Shown in pieces: positions 11,211 through 23,640 of a stretch of DNA of 64,000 nt (position 1 is its first letter; the number at the start of each line of letters is the position of its first letter). The stretch is from Bedellia somnulentella. Lineage: Eukaryota; Arthropoda; Insecta; Lepidoptera; Bedelliidae. The stretch spans positions 6,770,501 to 6,834,500 of the forward strand of contig OY755197.1 of the NCBI GenBank assembly GCA_963576735.1, written 5' to 3'. The notes under the pieces were generated by a model. The model did not search any database, was not told the DNA's origin, and was given only the letters and a program-made list of their open reading frames with translations. The translations under genes and the position numbers were made by a program.

Positions 11211-11544
11211 CACTAAAATATATTACATATATATATATATATATATAAAATGAAATATATACTTATATATATAAATATATCATGAGATATGAGAATATTT
11301 AGATTACATAGATTGTATAATAAAAGTTGTTCGTTTTGAGTTTAAAAGGACCTAAGCCCTAACTCGGTTCTTATGACACACGCGAGAGAAAATAGGTTAG
11401 GTCTATTATAAAAATGGGGTTATATCTGAAGCAACTCAGGTAAGTATGACATTCTAAGTATTTGTTGCTATGTAGTCGGATACCGGTACCAAGATATGTC
11501 TTAATTTTGCCAAAATTCCTGTCATGACTTTCAAATTGATATGT

Positions 11545-11750
11545 TTGCCGTGTAGTGGCTTAGAATAAAACTACCCCATTTCTATCCGTGGGTGATCGTA
11601 AGAGGCGACGAGGGTATAGGGGCTTTTTAAGTGATTTTTGGGCGATGTGGTTGGAGACCCGTCACCAAAAACATTTATCATTACCATATTTTCCCCAATC
11701 AACTTCCAAAAGTGAAAGAAAGAAAAAGAAAGTATATGTATGTATGTATG
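11545..11750 (+). repeat. SINE-A copy, degraded
   Basis: GTGTAGTGGCTTAGAATAAA head, GGGCGATGTGGTTGGAGACC centre, internal deletion before the GTATGTATG tail. Confidence 0.7.
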
Positions 11751-11879
11751 TGATGTTATTATTTACATTTTACATAAAGTCAGACAACGTCAGGAAAGTT
11801 TCTAATATAGAAGTAGACATCGTTAAACAATAATAAACACAGAAGAAAGAAAATAAGGAAAAGCTTCAACATGCGATCA

Positions 11880-12100
11880 AATCCCAATCTCTTCTCCAAT
11901 GTCACACAAACCAATGTCACCCTACACCCCAATACTATTACGAACCGAACTTAAGAACCGAACTTTCGAATGTTGAAAAGCTGCAAAGCTCTGAGAAATT
12001 CTTCTACCAAAACTAATTTTAGCTCCGAATTACATTTTCCCCTGAATTTTACCTCGTATGACCTGAGTTTGTTTATTTCTGCAGTTTATCTTTGATACGG
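11880..12100. other. Unassigned sequence
   Basis: No coding or repeat signal recognised. Confidence 0.4.
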
Positions 12101-12107
12101 GTTTAGG

Positions 12108-12360
12108 TAGACATACATACATACATACATATACTCACGGCTATAAATCCCTTGAAGGGGTAGCCAGAGCTAGGGAATGAGACATTCCTCAGCCACCTTT
12201 GGAAGTTGCGTGGGGAAAAGATGGTGAAATAAAGGTTGTTGGTGATGGGTCTCCAACCGCATCGCCCAAAAATCCCTTAAAAGCCCCAATACCGTTAGTC
12301 GCCTCTTACGTACACCCACCGGAAGAAATGGGGTAGTGCTATTCTAAGCCGACACTACAC
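12108..12360 (-). repeat. SINE-A copy
   Basis: Full-length minus copy with a clean (ATAC)n tail at its left, TCACGGCTATAAATCCC, and head at right ending in GCCGACACTACACAG. Confidence 0.82.
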
Positions 12361-12364
12361 AGCT

Positions 12365-13130
12365 ATTATTACTATTTATAGGTTTACTAAAATGCAGTAA
12401 AGTAAAGGTCGCAAGGGTCGCAAGTATCGGTTGTAAGGGAAAGTAGCAAAATTTTTCCCGGACTCTATATATACGAGTATATATTAATATATCATTTATT
12501 TACTACACTAAACAATTATGGTAAAATCTATTGTCAACTCCGCAGACTTTGACAATAAATAAAATTGTATATTATGAGCTTTTATGTATTATTGATTTTA
12601 TGCCCTTCGTGTAAGAAATTAATAATATCGTCGTCTTTTCTATACAAAATATGTATGTGTGTTGTGTGAATTTTTATTCTCCTCCGCGCCGCGCCCCGCC
12701 GCGCCGCCTCCGTCAATTCAATATTTTGTAAAAAAAAGTTTAAAAGTTATTCCTACAAATATTAGTATATATTGCCTACTGAATTATTTTATATTTATGC
12801 TCACATTTATATTAAGCATAGAGATATATTTTTTCAAATCTCTGTTACTATTAATATAATATTTATTATATATAGTAATATTTTTATAAATCATTTTCAG
12901 CTTAAAATATCTCGTAGTTACCAGAAAAGCAAATTGGTCGAAGCAAAAAGCCCGGTTTCCATTGCATATTCCTAGGAATTTGTCGATTTTCGCAAACGCA
13001 ATTACAGTATTGTTTTGTACAGTCTGAGCTTGACTGATACTATTCTTGATGAAATACATATCACTGCTTAAAAAAATATAGAAGTAAAATATGCGCCTCT
13101 CAAACAAGATATATTAAGAAAGAGATAGAT
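12365..13130. other. Unassigned sequence with one GC-rich patch
   Basis: Mostly AT-rich. A short GC-rich patch (12675-12715, CGCGCCGCGCCCCG) stands out but has no coding support. Confidence 0.4.
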
Positions 13131-13134
13131 TAGC

Positions 13135-13480
13135 CAGCCGAGATAGCTCAGTGGGTAGAACACCGCTTATCGTGCAGACGATGAGAGTTCATTTCCCGGG
13201 TCGGCCCTACACCAATTTGTCTTTTCTGAAGTCATATGTCTAAAGTACTTGTATGGTTAATTTATCACGGTGAGGGAAAACATCGTGAGGATTCCCACTT
13301 GGCCAAGTTGAACTTTGTCATGTGATAGGGTATTCGTACAAAACGGCCTGCCCCCTACCACGTGAGAACACTGTCCAAGCAAAACGTCGGCACTCTGAAC
13401 ACCAGGTGACAATGTCACGTGATGTTCAGAAGTATTAGTACCTCTGCCAACCCTATCGGGATTATACAGCGTCATCGTTT
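13135..13480 (+). repeat. SINE-C copy
   Basis: The tRNA-like head is the best preserved here: GAGATAGCTCAGTGGGTAGA as A box and GTTCATTTCCCGGG as B box, then the SINE-C body to the GGGATTATACAGCG tail region. Confidence 0.8.
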
Positions 13481-13604
13481 GAATTTAAGATTGAGTATAG
13501 ATTTTTTATTGTCCTTAAAATTTTTAGTTCTAAATTCCTAATAAATGCTTGGAACCGAAGAACCAAGGAGGAGATTGAGCTGAACTACCACTTTCTTATG
13601 AAAA

Positions 13605-13725
13605 TACATACATATACTCTCTCCATTAATTCCTATGGAGGCAGACAGAGACTATCGATTGCCACTTTGTACAATCCTGGTAAACCTACCCTTTTATTCA
13701 TTTACTTTAGTCGCCTGCCTTATAA
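13605..13725 (-). mobile_element. RTE LINE 3' fragment, decayed
   Basis: Minus strand, CATACATATACTCTCTCCAT tail and the diverged last codons of the RTE ORF, with an internal deletion. Confidence 0.55.
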
Positions 13726-14600
13726 AACCGATATCAAAGTACCGATATAGTATAGATAAGTAAGTCGGTATCCCCATTAATCCCACAAGCCATTCACCTC
13801 CAGCATTGAATGTATTTTACAACAATATAAAAAACTCCAATCACTTTTCTTTGTAAAATACCGATGATGCGGTTACTACATCAATTGTCCCAATAAACAA
13901 GACAAAAATAATTTATATTCATAACACAACTAGATAGTGGTTAAAAGCTTTATTAGCGTCGGCCGCAAGCTGCGTAGGCGCATAATTTATGGTGCCGCGT
14001 ATCATTACCAGGTAGAGTACAGAGACACATGTCAATCAGGAATATTTTAACTCGAGGCTAACGACTTGCCTTACAATTGCATATCTGCGTCCGTAACCAA
14101 TCTTTGCACAGCTCGAAAACAGGTAGCTATACCCATCTCTTTCTTATAGGCTCCACAAACACATAAGAGAGAAAAGGATGACAGCATATGCGTTGCGAAA
14201 TAAGCATGAAATGTCAACGCACTAAGGCCTAGGATTGTAGGAATTGTATATGTTTTGATTTTGATATCATCTTTGGAAATGCTAGATCTGAAGCCGATTC
14301 TATGAATTGCATGCAAATTTTGACCCATTGGTAACGGTTGTTGACTATTGGATTATAAACTATCTACGCAGTTAATGGTAATATTGAATGCTTTCCTAAA
14401 TCAAAGATTATGTACGTAGCTCTGTAGAGGAAGAAAGTTCTGCAGGATTTAAAAATAATGGTTGCTGTAATAAAGTACAAAATATATATAATTTAAGGAC
14501 AAATATATTAAAATAGTGCAACACAAACCATGTAACATGACTGTTTCTCTTCTTAAGAGCAATTAGGTGTAATCAGTAAAATAAAACGGATGTAATTTAA
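13726..14600. other. Unassigned sequence
   Basis: Contains short chance ORFs only; none has recognisable family features. Confidence 0.4.
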
Positions 14601-14607
14601 TAATAAT

Positions 14608-14670
14608 AAAAAAAAGTTCGACACAAATCGGACTCGAACCTGCGACCATGAGCTATGGTGTCAACAGCGT
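14608..14670 (-). repeat. tRNA-related SINE head
   Basis: Minus-strand B box in CGGACTCGAACCTGCGACC, preceded by GTTCGACACAA. Similar heads occur at 21185 and 27615. It is not a complete cloverleaf. Confidence 0.5.
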
Positions 14671-14969
14671 CAAATGACTACTGATGCGAAATTCTTCTTT
14701 GCTGTGTTTCCTAAACACCTTAGTGGCGTCAGCGCTCCCTACCCCCTTTAGTTCCTATATGTAACTTTATTTACTAAAACAGTTTTCTGTTCTATGCTAT
14801 TATTCCCTATTGCACTTCTCATTATTTTTGATTCGAAACCGATAACTAACAAGTAGCAAGCGTTTATAGTCATAGGTAAGAAATAGGAACATGTACTAGA
14901 AGACAAGCAAAACTGTTTAAAAGTACAAGAGATAACAAGGGGCCTTTTCATCAAGTTAATGACTTCAAT

Positions 14970-15085
14970 ACATATACTCACGCCATTATTTCCCATTGGA
15001 GTAAGCAGAGTCTCTCGATCGATCACCACTTTGTACGATCCTAGCAAACCTCCTTAGCTTCATCTACATCCATAAATCTTACGGC
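14970..15085 (-). mobile_element. RTE LINE 3' fragment
   Basis: Minus strand, CATATACTCACGCCATTATT to CTTCATCTACATCCATAAAT, the 3' coding tip and tail. Confidence 0.65.
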
Positions 15086-16060
15086 AAATATACTCTGGCT
15101 TAGCATAAGAGTTTAAATTAGTATGATTCAAACCTAAACAGTGAGAACATACATTAAACGTAGACTTAAATATCAGAATTTCTTTCGGTCTTGTGGCATT
15201 TTTACATTCTATAAACACGTAAAACCCATTTTTTAATTTAATTTTAATATTAAAGCCTAAAAATAATTGTCACCCTTACATAAATGTTATGATTTATAGG
15301 GCAAAGATGCACTACTTGTTCCTAGTTTTTAGATCCTATACATGCAGTAATATAAATCTCATTTGACACAAGCACTACATTAAAAACAATTACTATAGAA
15401 CAAACAAGGTCTAAATAGTTCACCGGCTGCTCTTTTAAGTCTTTAATCGGTTTGTCTGTCTGTCTTTGACTCTATTAGGACTCCATACAACCCGTTATGG
15501 CGAAATCGGCATTTAACACAAACATACACTTGTAACTCTTTCATTACTAAAAGAGGCCTAGTACGTTTGAAGTGCAATTTTATCGACACGATATCGGTTA
15601 AAATGAGATGACTGTATACGATACTAACTAAGTGCGAAAAAGATGGCGGTTTAATACCACGCGGTATCTAGTTAAAAGGTCGCTCGTACTAACTATGCTG
15701 GTCAAGTATCGGTTAATTAAATCGAATATTTCCCTCGATCTATTCGTTTAAGTAGCAAGATTTATCGCTTCGTTTTATTATTCGATTCCCAGTGATAATT
15801 TATATTGAAATGTTAAAGGTATTTCAAGTATAGATGGGCTGAGCTTAGCTTATTTCATGCAATTGAGCTTTCGACGATAATTCTGTGATGACAGTTTAGT
15901 TTATTGATTTTATTGCCGGAAGAGTTAGTAAGGTTTGGTGGATTGAGTAACTTATTCATTAACCTTGTTTTGTTGTATTGCTGATAAATTCATATTAAGT
16001 TAGATTAATCCGTCAAAAAAATGATTTGTTTTGTTTTTAAAACTCGAAACTAGTTTCATT
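15086..16060. other. Mostly unassigned; one diverged repeat
   Basis: The segment 15575-15700 (TTTATCGACACGATATCGGT, GACTGTATACGATACTAACT) has an inverted relative at about 19650-19770, so it is an old interspersed repeat. Nothing else recognised. Confidence 0.45.
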
Positions 16061-16064
16061 GTGA

Positions 16065-16690
16065 CGACGCCGTATCGAATGGATACGTGATAAGCTTCTC
16101 GGTCCGGAGGTTGCAGGTTCGATCCATAAGAGCAACATTTATGTGATGAGTAAAAATAATTGTTTCTTAGGCTTGGATATTATTTATATATGTAACATAA
16201 CAAAACATAAACGTTCACGCCGGTTATCTCCGAAGGGGTTGGCAGAGGTACTAATACTTCTCAACATCACGTGACATTGTCACCTGGCGTTCAGAGTACC
16301 CACGTTTTGCATGGACAGTGTACTCACGTGATTCGGGGCAGGCCTATCGCTGATTTTGTACGAATACACGGTCCCATGACTAAGTACAACTCAGACATGT
16401 GGGTTTCCTCACGATGTTTTCCCTCACCGTTAACAACCGTGATAAATTAACCACACGTATGTCTTTATAAAAGACAAATTGCTGTAGGCCCGACCCGGGA
16501 TTTGAACACTAGTCGCTTGCACGTTAACCGGTGTTCTACCCATTGAGCTATCACGTCGTTTTTATATATGTGTATTTTATAATATTAAATATATCGTTTA
16601 GTTAGTATACCATAATACAAGTCTTACTTAGTTTTGGACTAACTTGATCTGTGTGTAATATGTCCGTGAATAAATTATTATTATCTAATC
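16065..16690 (+). repeat. SINE-D copy split by SINE-C
   Basis: tRNA-like head with B box GGTTCGATCC near 16118, body at 16130-16193 and 16561-16690 ending in GACTAACTTGATCTGT and ATATGTCC. A SINE-C inserted in the middle. Confidence 0.7.
16194..16560 (-). repeat. SINE-C copy inside SINE-D
   Basis: Full-length minus copy. Flanked by the 11-bp duplication TTTATATATGT (16183-16193, 16561-16571). Confidence 0.85.
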
Positions 16691-16984
16691 AATGTGTATT
16701 ATCTTTTCCCAAAGCAAGAAAGTTCAAAGAAAGATAAAAGTTTATATGTAATTTTTAGAACCATCATATCTACTTCCTAAACTTCATTAAATCTGATGTC
16801 TAACAAGTCAACGCTAGATAATTACATCTTTACGCTTTTGGAAACAAAGACAATACAATATAGTCGCCTATGTAAAAAAGTGACATTTACAAGCACATTT
16901 ACGATATGCGGTTAGGTTCCATGCCCACAAAAGTACAAGGATGGACAAAATATTATATTAAAGAACTCAAACTCTCACAGTCTA

Positions 16985-17280
16985 CGTTTCAGCCGTGTAT
17001 TCCCGAAGGAATTGTGAAGTACTAATACTTTGGAATATCTGGTGACATTACTGTAACCTGATGTTTAGAGTACCCACGTTTTGATTAGACAGTGCATTTA
17101 CTCATTTGGGGCCTAGCCTATCCAATCGCACTTTTTACAAATACACTGTCATATAACTAAGTACAACTCAGGGTCAGGGTTTCCTCACAATGTTTTCCCT
17201 CAGTGGTAACAATCTTGATAAAATAACCACACATATGACTTTAAAAAATTAACATTGGTGTTCGCCCGATTTGCGAATTG
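16985..17280 (-). repeat. SINE-C copy, diverged
   Basis: Recognisable by TTTCAGCCGTGTATTCCCGA, GTTTCCTCACAATGTTTTCC and AACCACACATATGACTTT. An old copy. Confidence 0.65.
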
Positions 17281-17334
17281 AAGTTGCGTTACCAACTGAC
17301 CTACCAAAGTATATGTACACCTCAATTTATAACA

Positions 17335-17560
17335 TACATACATACATACGTCATTATAGTTGCCATTAGGGTAGGCAGAGACTATCCACATTGGCTCTAT
17401 ATACCTATTTCACTAATTTACTTGCATCCATCCTCTCTATGTGCCCAAACCATCTTAACATTCCATTTTTTATCTTTCTTAAAATATCATCTTCGTACCG
17501 CAGCACCTTTCACGAATCACGCTATTTCTCACTCGATCACATAACCAAACATCTCATTTT
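17335..17560 (-). mobile_element. RTE LINE 3' fragment with internal deletion
   Basis: The minus-strand tail CATACATACATACG joins directly to the upstream coding region (CCATCCTCTCTATGTGCCCA), skipping about 150 bp of the usual C-terminal ORF. Confidence 0.65.
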
Positions 17561-18118
17561 TTCTGTGGAACTCATCTCTACTGCATTCACTCCGCTATTA
17601 TGTTTTTTTCTTATTATTCATCCATGACTATTGACCATAGTTGTACAAATGCGATAATGCATGCTGCACATTTCATAAGCTCGAGTACCGTACCCCTGCA
17701 ACCCCCTCCTAAACACGAACCGTGAAGCTGTTTAAAACAAAACTATTATAAATTACGTGCGAAATGGTATTGTTCGTTTCAAAATACATTTATAATAACA
17801 ATTACTAAATAGGAACATTGCAACATTCAATAAGTTCACAATGAACATTCTAACACAAACTAAGCCAGCATAATAAGACCCTCTATTTCATATTCAGTTA
17901 CAATCGATGACAGGTCGTAATAAATTGGTTTTTGTTAAACTTGATGTGCTTTCGAATATACCCGGTAAATAATAAATTATCACCAAATACTAAGTTTTAA
18001 TTAGAAACTGTTCTTGTTCAGTTATCGGAATTTATAATAACTGTTTAATATCAATGGAATTGTTTGTGAAATGCCGCTGTCGTGTTATGGCGAAACATTT
18101 TTGATTTATAAATTTTGT
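17560..18118. other. Unassigned AT-rich sequence
   Basis: No feature recognised. Confidence 0.4.
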
Positions 18119-18119
18119 A

Positions 18120-18365
18120 CAAACATACATACATATACTCACGGCTATAAATCCCTAGAAAGGGTAGCCATAGCTTCAGAATTAGAAATACCTAAGCCAC
18201 TTTAAGAAGCTGACAGGAGAACATAACATATACTTACGCCATTAGTTCCCATTGGGGTAGGCAGAGAATATGGATCGCCTTCGTACGTTCCTGGCAAACC
18301 TCTCTAGCTCGGGAAAATATTGTAAAATAAAGGTTGTCAATGATAGGTCAATAATATCCCCAATA
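18120..18365 (-). repeat. SINE-A fragment with RTE 3' tip inside it
   Basis: A minus SINE-A tail (18120-18220) is followed by an RTE tip (18222-18312, TACTTACGCCATTAGTTCCC) and then more SINE-A-like sequence, which suggests insertion of the RTE tip into SINE-A. Confidence 0.55.
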
Positions 18366-18367
18366 TG

Positions 18368-18610
18368 CTGTGTAGTGTCGGCTTAGAATAGCACTACCCC
18401 ATTTCTTCCGGTGGGTGTACTTAAGAGGCGACTAACGGTATTAAGGCTTTTAAGAGATTTTTGGGCGATGCGGTTGGAGACCCATCACCAACAACCTTTA
18501 TTTCACCATCTTGTTCCCATGCAACTTCCAAAATGTGGCTGAGGAATTTTTAATTCCCTAGCTCTGGCTACCCCTTCAAGGGATCTATAGCCGTGAGTAT
18601 ATGTATGTAT
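18368..18610 (+). repeat. SINE-A copy
   Basis: Near full length, GTGTAGTGTCGGCTTAGAAT to GCCGTGAGTATATGTATG. Confidence 0.82.
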
Positions 18611-18810
18611 TATATAAGGCGACTTACTTATGATCACCCACGGTAAGAGATTGACCAGTTGCTATCCTAAGCCGACACAACACAACAAATTTTATAAAGG
18701 TATAGCTTCAACATGGAATAACACTACACTTCCTATTTAGCATAGTGCTTATAAAAGTCATTAACGATTGCTTTATTACCGTGATTGATAGTCGTTGACA
18801 CTTGAAAACC

Positions 18811-19063
18811 GCACTCTCAGAACGAAAGAGGCTCAAGTCAAAAATAGCGATATTGAGTTACAATCATAGAGAGACATAAAAAAGTATGTTCTATCCGATG
18901 AATAGTAAAACAAAGGCACTTATTGTTAAAAAAACAGGATAGCGAATTTTCAGTCCCTATAACAATAAGTGTCTTTGTTTTAGAACATACTTTTTTATGC
19001 CTCTCTATGGTTGCTACTCAATATCACTATTTTTGACTTGAGCCTCTTTCGTTCTGAGAGCGC
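18811..19063. mobile_element. Foldback MITE
   Basis: Arms of about 110-130 bp: GCACTCTCAGAACGAAAGAG, CTCAAGTCAAAAATAG, AAAGTATGTTCT and their inverse, ending GAGAGCGC at 19063. No ORF; target duplication unclear. Confidence 0.75.
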
Positions 19064-19184
19064 GAACGATTACGCTCTGTTAGATCTTTGAAGACATTAG
19101 ATTTTTATTTTATACATGTCCATGTCCATACACACACCATTAGTTAGTCTTTAGTTTAGTTTACGTTCATTTTTTTTTTTCAAA

Positions 19185-19410
19185 CATACATACATATACT
19201 CGCGGCCATAAATCCCAAAAAGGGGTAGGCAGAACTTCAAAGCTAGAAACTCCTCAGTCACATTTAGAAGTTGATAGGGGACAAAATGGTAGAATTAAAG
19301 CATCGTTGCTGATAGGTCTCGAACCCCAATTTAAAAAATCCCATACCCTCTTGCGACACCCGTGGGTAGAAAGTGAAGTGGTAGTGACATTCTAAGCCAG
19401 CACTAACGGC
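19185..19410 (-). repeat. SINE-A variant
   Basis: Minus, diverged subfamily with CACCCGTGGGTAGAAAGTG; the same variant head occurs at 45652 and 63928. Confidence 0.65.
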
Positions 19411-20165
19411 TACTTTCTAATGAACTTGCTGTATTTTCGCGGGCAACCGCCTTAATTTCGTTCCTCTTTTGTTTTAAACCGGTAATTGTGATCACCTGTC
19501 ATTGGCTTTGCAAAACAATTGTATGTTCTGTGCCATGTTTGTTGTGTTTGCTGTTGGTGGTCAACGAATAAATAAATAAAATAAAAAAATAAAATAAAAC
19601 CCCAAACCACACCTAAAATTCTCTACTAACACCAGAAGGGCAAGCACGAGCCGTGTTTAAACTAGTTATCGCGTGGGATAAAGCAGCCATCTCATACGCA
19701 CTTACTTAGTATCGTATACTGTCATCTTATTCTAACCGTTATCGTGTCGATAAAATAGCGCTCGTGCTTACTATACAGTTGCAGTCTTTTCACATCCACA
19801 ATAGTAGTCCAAGTGCACACTACATTATTAACCCATAACATTTACAACAACCACCGTACTCCATAAAACAAAGCTAACACGCATACAAAGGCTTTGCGTA
19901 ACAAACGTTCAAAGCACCGCAGATCAATATGTTCACAGCAATTTATTGTTAATCTGTCCTTATAATAATGCACCTACTTATGTTGCCGCGATTTGGTTAC
20001 GACATGCCAATCCACTACTTAATTTTATAAATGCCTGCTTTGCCCTTTACTTCTAGGTTTTAGAACGTACTTTAATCGAATTGGGTTTCATATAAATATG
20101 AGCATAGTTGCTTTCATGAAGGTTGGGCTAGAATCGTGAAATTAAAAGTGTTGGCTTAAATTATC
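19411..20165. other. Unassigned sequence with an old inverted repeat partner
   Basis: Apart from 19650-19770, which pairs with 15575-15700, no feature was recognised. Confidence 0.4.
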
Positions 20166-20177
20166 GAAGAAAATATA

Positions 20178-20541
20178 ACATAACATAAACGTTCACGCCG
20201 AATATCCCCGAAGGGGTTGGCAGAGGTACTAATACTTCTGAACATCACGTGACTTTGTCACCGGGTGTTCAGAGTACCCACGTTTTGCATGGACAGTGTA
20301 CTCACGTGATAGGGGGCAGGCCTATCGCCGTTTTGTACGAATACACTGTCACATGACTAAGTACAACTCAGCCATGTGGGTTTCCTCACGATGTTTTCCC
20401 TCACCGTTAGCAACCATGATAAATTAACCACACATATGTCTTTAGAAAAGACAAATTGGTGTAGGCCCGACCCAGGATTTGAACACTAGTCGTTTGCACG
20501 ATAACCGAGTGTTCTACCCACTGGGCTATCACGGTTGCACG
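20178..20541 (-). repeat. SINE-C, reference full-length copy
   Basis: 364 bp with a 12-bp duplication GAAGAAAATATA (20166-20177, 20542-20553). On the minus strand it reads: a tRNA-like head with A box TAGCCCAGTGGGTAG and B box GTTCAAATCC, a middle with CACGTGAGTACACTGTCC, an end CCCCTTCGGGGATATTCGGC, then GTGAACG and TTATG repeats. The internal Pol III boxes mark it as a tRNA-derived SINE. Confidence 0.88.
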
Positions 20542-20555
20542 GAAGAAAATATAGT

Positions 20556-20830
20556 GAAGCTGAAATTAAATAAATAAATTAATTAAACAATATATACGGA
20601 CATATTATAAACAGATCAAGTTAGCCCCTAACTAAGTTAAACTTGTATTATGGGATACTAACTTAACGATATATTTAATATTATATAATACACATATAAA
20701 TAACATCCACGACTAAGAAACAACCGTTTATACCCATCACATACATGTTGTTCTCAGCGGGGATCGAAGCCGCAACCTCCAGACCGAGGAGCTAGTTACT
20801 GGCCACGGACGTTCGTCGTCAAGTCAAATG
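20556..20830 (-). repeat. SINE-D copy
   Basis: Minus counterpart of 16065-16690: ACAGATCAAGTTAG at the tail side and the tRNA-like head near GGGGATCGAAGCCGCAACC. Confidence 0.7.
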
Positions 20831-20934
20831 CATTATATCACTAAACTAAATGGTTAATTCCAGCAAATCTAGTTGAAAGGTATTTTTTTATAAAGTACTT
20901 AGCGGTTACGGCACTCTGAATATGGTTGGGTGTT

Positions 20935-21130
20935 GGCTTAGAATAGCACTACCCTATTTCTTGCCGTAGGTGTTCTTAAGAGGTGACTCATGTAGTTATT
21001 AAGTTATGTTTGGGCGATACGATTGGATTCCCGTCATCAAAAACGCGGGTAGCTGAGGAATTTCTTATTCTGAAATTTGGCTACCCCTTCTAGGGATTTA
21101 TAGCCGTGAGTATATATGAGTATATGTATG
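20935..21130 (+). repeat. SINE-A copy, degraded
   Basis: GTTGGCTTAGAATAGCACTA head, shortened centre, GCCGTGAGTATATATG tail. Confidence 0.65.
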
Positions 21131-21179
21131 TAGGCATGCATGTATGTACACCCAAAATATCTGAATTAATAAATAAAGG

Positions 21180-21310
21180 AAAGAAAAACTTCGACATCCG
21201 CGGGAATCGAACCAAAGACCTCCGCGTAAACACCGCTGCGCTGGTGTCGAAATCTTTATTTCTTTTATTTGTTAGTAATAACCACCACGTGAAGTTTTCA
21301 TGAACGAAAC
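21180..21310 (-). repeat. tRNA-related SINE fragment
   Basis: The minus-strand head contains CGGGAATCGAACCAAAGACC. The flank TTATTTGTTAGTAATAACC is shared with the element at 27615-27770. Confidence 0.55.
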
Positions 21311-21534
21311 ATTCTAATTATATCCGAATAAGGTTGAACTTTTGGAGATGCATGTCCGCATATTTTATATTAGTATTTTACACCCAATTGTTTTCCGCTA
21401 TGTACGGTCAATTGAAGAAAACCATAGTTCCTACCTAAATAAAACCTGGTAAATTTTTCTTCTACCTTCTTCTTATGTATATTTAACAAATTAGCCAACA
21501 ATAATTTAAAAAATAAGAATATTCTTTAATTTAT

Positions 21535-21650
21535 TGGTTCAGTGGATACTTTGAATAGCAGGTGACAATGTTACGTGATGTTCAGAAGTATTAGTACCTC
21601 TGCCAACTCCTTCGGGGATATACGGCGTGAGTTTGAGTTTGAGTTTTGAT
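21535..21650 (+). repeat. SINE-C tail fragment
   Basis: TTACGTGATGTTCAGAAGTA to GGGATATACGGCGTGAG, 5'-truncated, with a GAGTTT-repeat tail instead of TTATG. Confidence 0.65.
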
Positions 21651-21794
21651 TGGTTCACTAAAACACATTAATCTCGCACATCTCTGTTGGATTCTCTTAA
21701 GAATATTTAACAGAATAAGTCAACAATGGCAATTCTAAGTGAAGGCTGGAAATCATACGATAGAATACCACAGTAAAGTTAAGCTACACTTAAG

Positions 21795-21900
21795 TTACGT
21801 GCCGTGAACCGATAGTGGATCAGCAGTGGTTATCTGCCGCACCTTGCGATTGCCTCACGGTGTCGGGTTCGATTCCCGACCCGGGTGAATTCGCTGTATG
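21795..21900 (+). repeat. tRNA-related SINE head
   Basis: A-box-like GTGGATCAGCAGTGG and a strong B box GGTTCGATTCCCGACCC, with no complete tRNA fold. Confidence 0.5.
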
Positions 21901-21999
21901 GGTTTTACAATGGACCTTTGCTAGAATTATTTTTGAAAAAGATGTCAAACTTTGCATACTTCAGTGTGGACTATTCGTCTTTTGTTTCGTATTGGGCTA

Positions 22000-23500
22000 T
22001 GCAGAAAACATGTCATAGAAACTTAATAAGATCCTAGCAAATTATCCGTAATATTAGATAAATCGATAATGACCTCTTAGGTATCAAACAGTTTTAAGTG
22101 ATTGTTGAGTGATGTATATAGCCGTCAGTATGTGTATGTATGTACTTATGTAACAAACTCTTAGGCCAATCGTGTATCTCTGTCTCTTTTTCCGCGCTCT
22201 CGATTGCGCCCTTGTACAAGACGGAACGTGAAACTTTTTCTTCATATACGTGCCTAAATATGGGGGTGCAATAAGGATAAGTAATTCACCTTTTTTCGAT
22301 TAATTGGAAACTCGAAAATGCTGAATTAGTAATGTATTGACACAAAAATTGTATTACCATATAACGATAATTTAATTAATAGTTTTAGTGTGGGATAGTT
22401 GGAAGATAGACATTTATTTCGCATTTTTGGAGACACTTCTATATATTTTAGAGAATATATATCGCAGTCCTAATTCGTTATCATACTAGCGGCAACAAAT
22501 AAACAATTTCCTCCGTTCTTCAGTCAAATCCAGATACGTAAACGAGAATAACCCCGATCACATTTTCCATCGCCGGTAATAGTAACAGATACAATATATC
22601 TATCCGTTGGCAACCCGCAATGTAACACGTACCACGTCTCAGTCGCTAACTACATTGTATAGCTACATTGTTACTGGCACCACGCAAATGTTAACCGATT
22701 AATTTATCGTCTACGGATCAAAAGTCATATCTTGAATCTCGGCAAATGCATGTTAAGTGTGGGTGTTGTCTCTCCCTTTTCCTGATGGCATATAGATTGA
22801 TGACATTTTAGATACCTATACATTTAGTTACGACTGTACTTGATGAGGGGTAGTAAAAGTTTTGGCATCACAGACTCGTCGATGTAAAAAGTAAAGAAAG
22901 ATGGTGAAGTTAATGGGGTTTTAGCGACATACGATTATACCCCTTATATGTGACGTATGAAAAAAGATAGCCAAGAACTAAACTTAACTAACACTTACCA
23001 ATATTCGATAACATTATTTTCATAAATCCCATGTTTTGGTCCTATAAGTCAGCTCAGTATAGCACTATGCTATTATATATCTTGGTTATTATTAAAAGAA
23101 GAAGTTAACAAATGACTTCAAATATTTTTTTGGACCTAACCTTACCTACCTTCTCAGATCCCATATTTCTTATGTCCGGTTTAAACTGATTTGGCTAAAG
23201 TGCACCACGCTAGCCAATTGCGGGGTGGCAGTCTTATTCGTACGACTACTATCGTGATAGAAGCTAAATTTATTTTTTGAATTCACCGGTATAATTCATT
23301 CACCACGGCAGCTTACTTACCTATCATACGACAATTATTAAAACATATCTGGGAAAGCACATCACATCGAATTCTATCATAGGATATTCTGTTAGCTCAT
23401 CAAAACCAGGTGCAACCAAAACGACTTCCTTTTCGTTCGAAACTGACAGCTATCACGCATCGTTTACATTTACCAACCTCTTCAACCATGCCTTTGTATT
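22000..23500. other. Unassigned sequence
   Basis: Apart from a possible SINE-A tail at about 22080-22145, no ORF, inverted repeat or repeat family was recognised. Confidence 0.4.
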
Positions 23501-23504
23501 TTAC

Positions 23505-23640
23505 ATACATACAAACATACGTATACTCACGACATTAGTTCCCATTGGGGTAGGCAGAGACTATCGATCGCCGCTTTGTAAGCTTCTGACAAACCTCTCT
23601 AGCTTCGTTAACATCCATCAATCTTAACATGCTATTTTCT
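23505..23640 (-). mobile_element. RTE LINE 3' fragment
   Basis: Minus strand with the CATAC-repeat tail, CTCACGACATTAGTTCCC and the last codons RSIVSAYPNGN. Internal coding between MKRLMDVN and upstream is lost. Confidence 0.75.

Noticed and set aside
11588..11833. 81-codon frame starting MGDRKRRRGYRG
   Set aside because: Falls within a degraded SINE-A, which is non-coding.
12659..12859. GC-rich patch as a promoter or coding exon
   Set aside because: No splice signals, conserved motif or start context support it.
13135..13205. Possible tRNA gene with GAGATAGCTCAGTGGG
   Set aside because: It is the head of a SINE-C copy with the usual body and tail.
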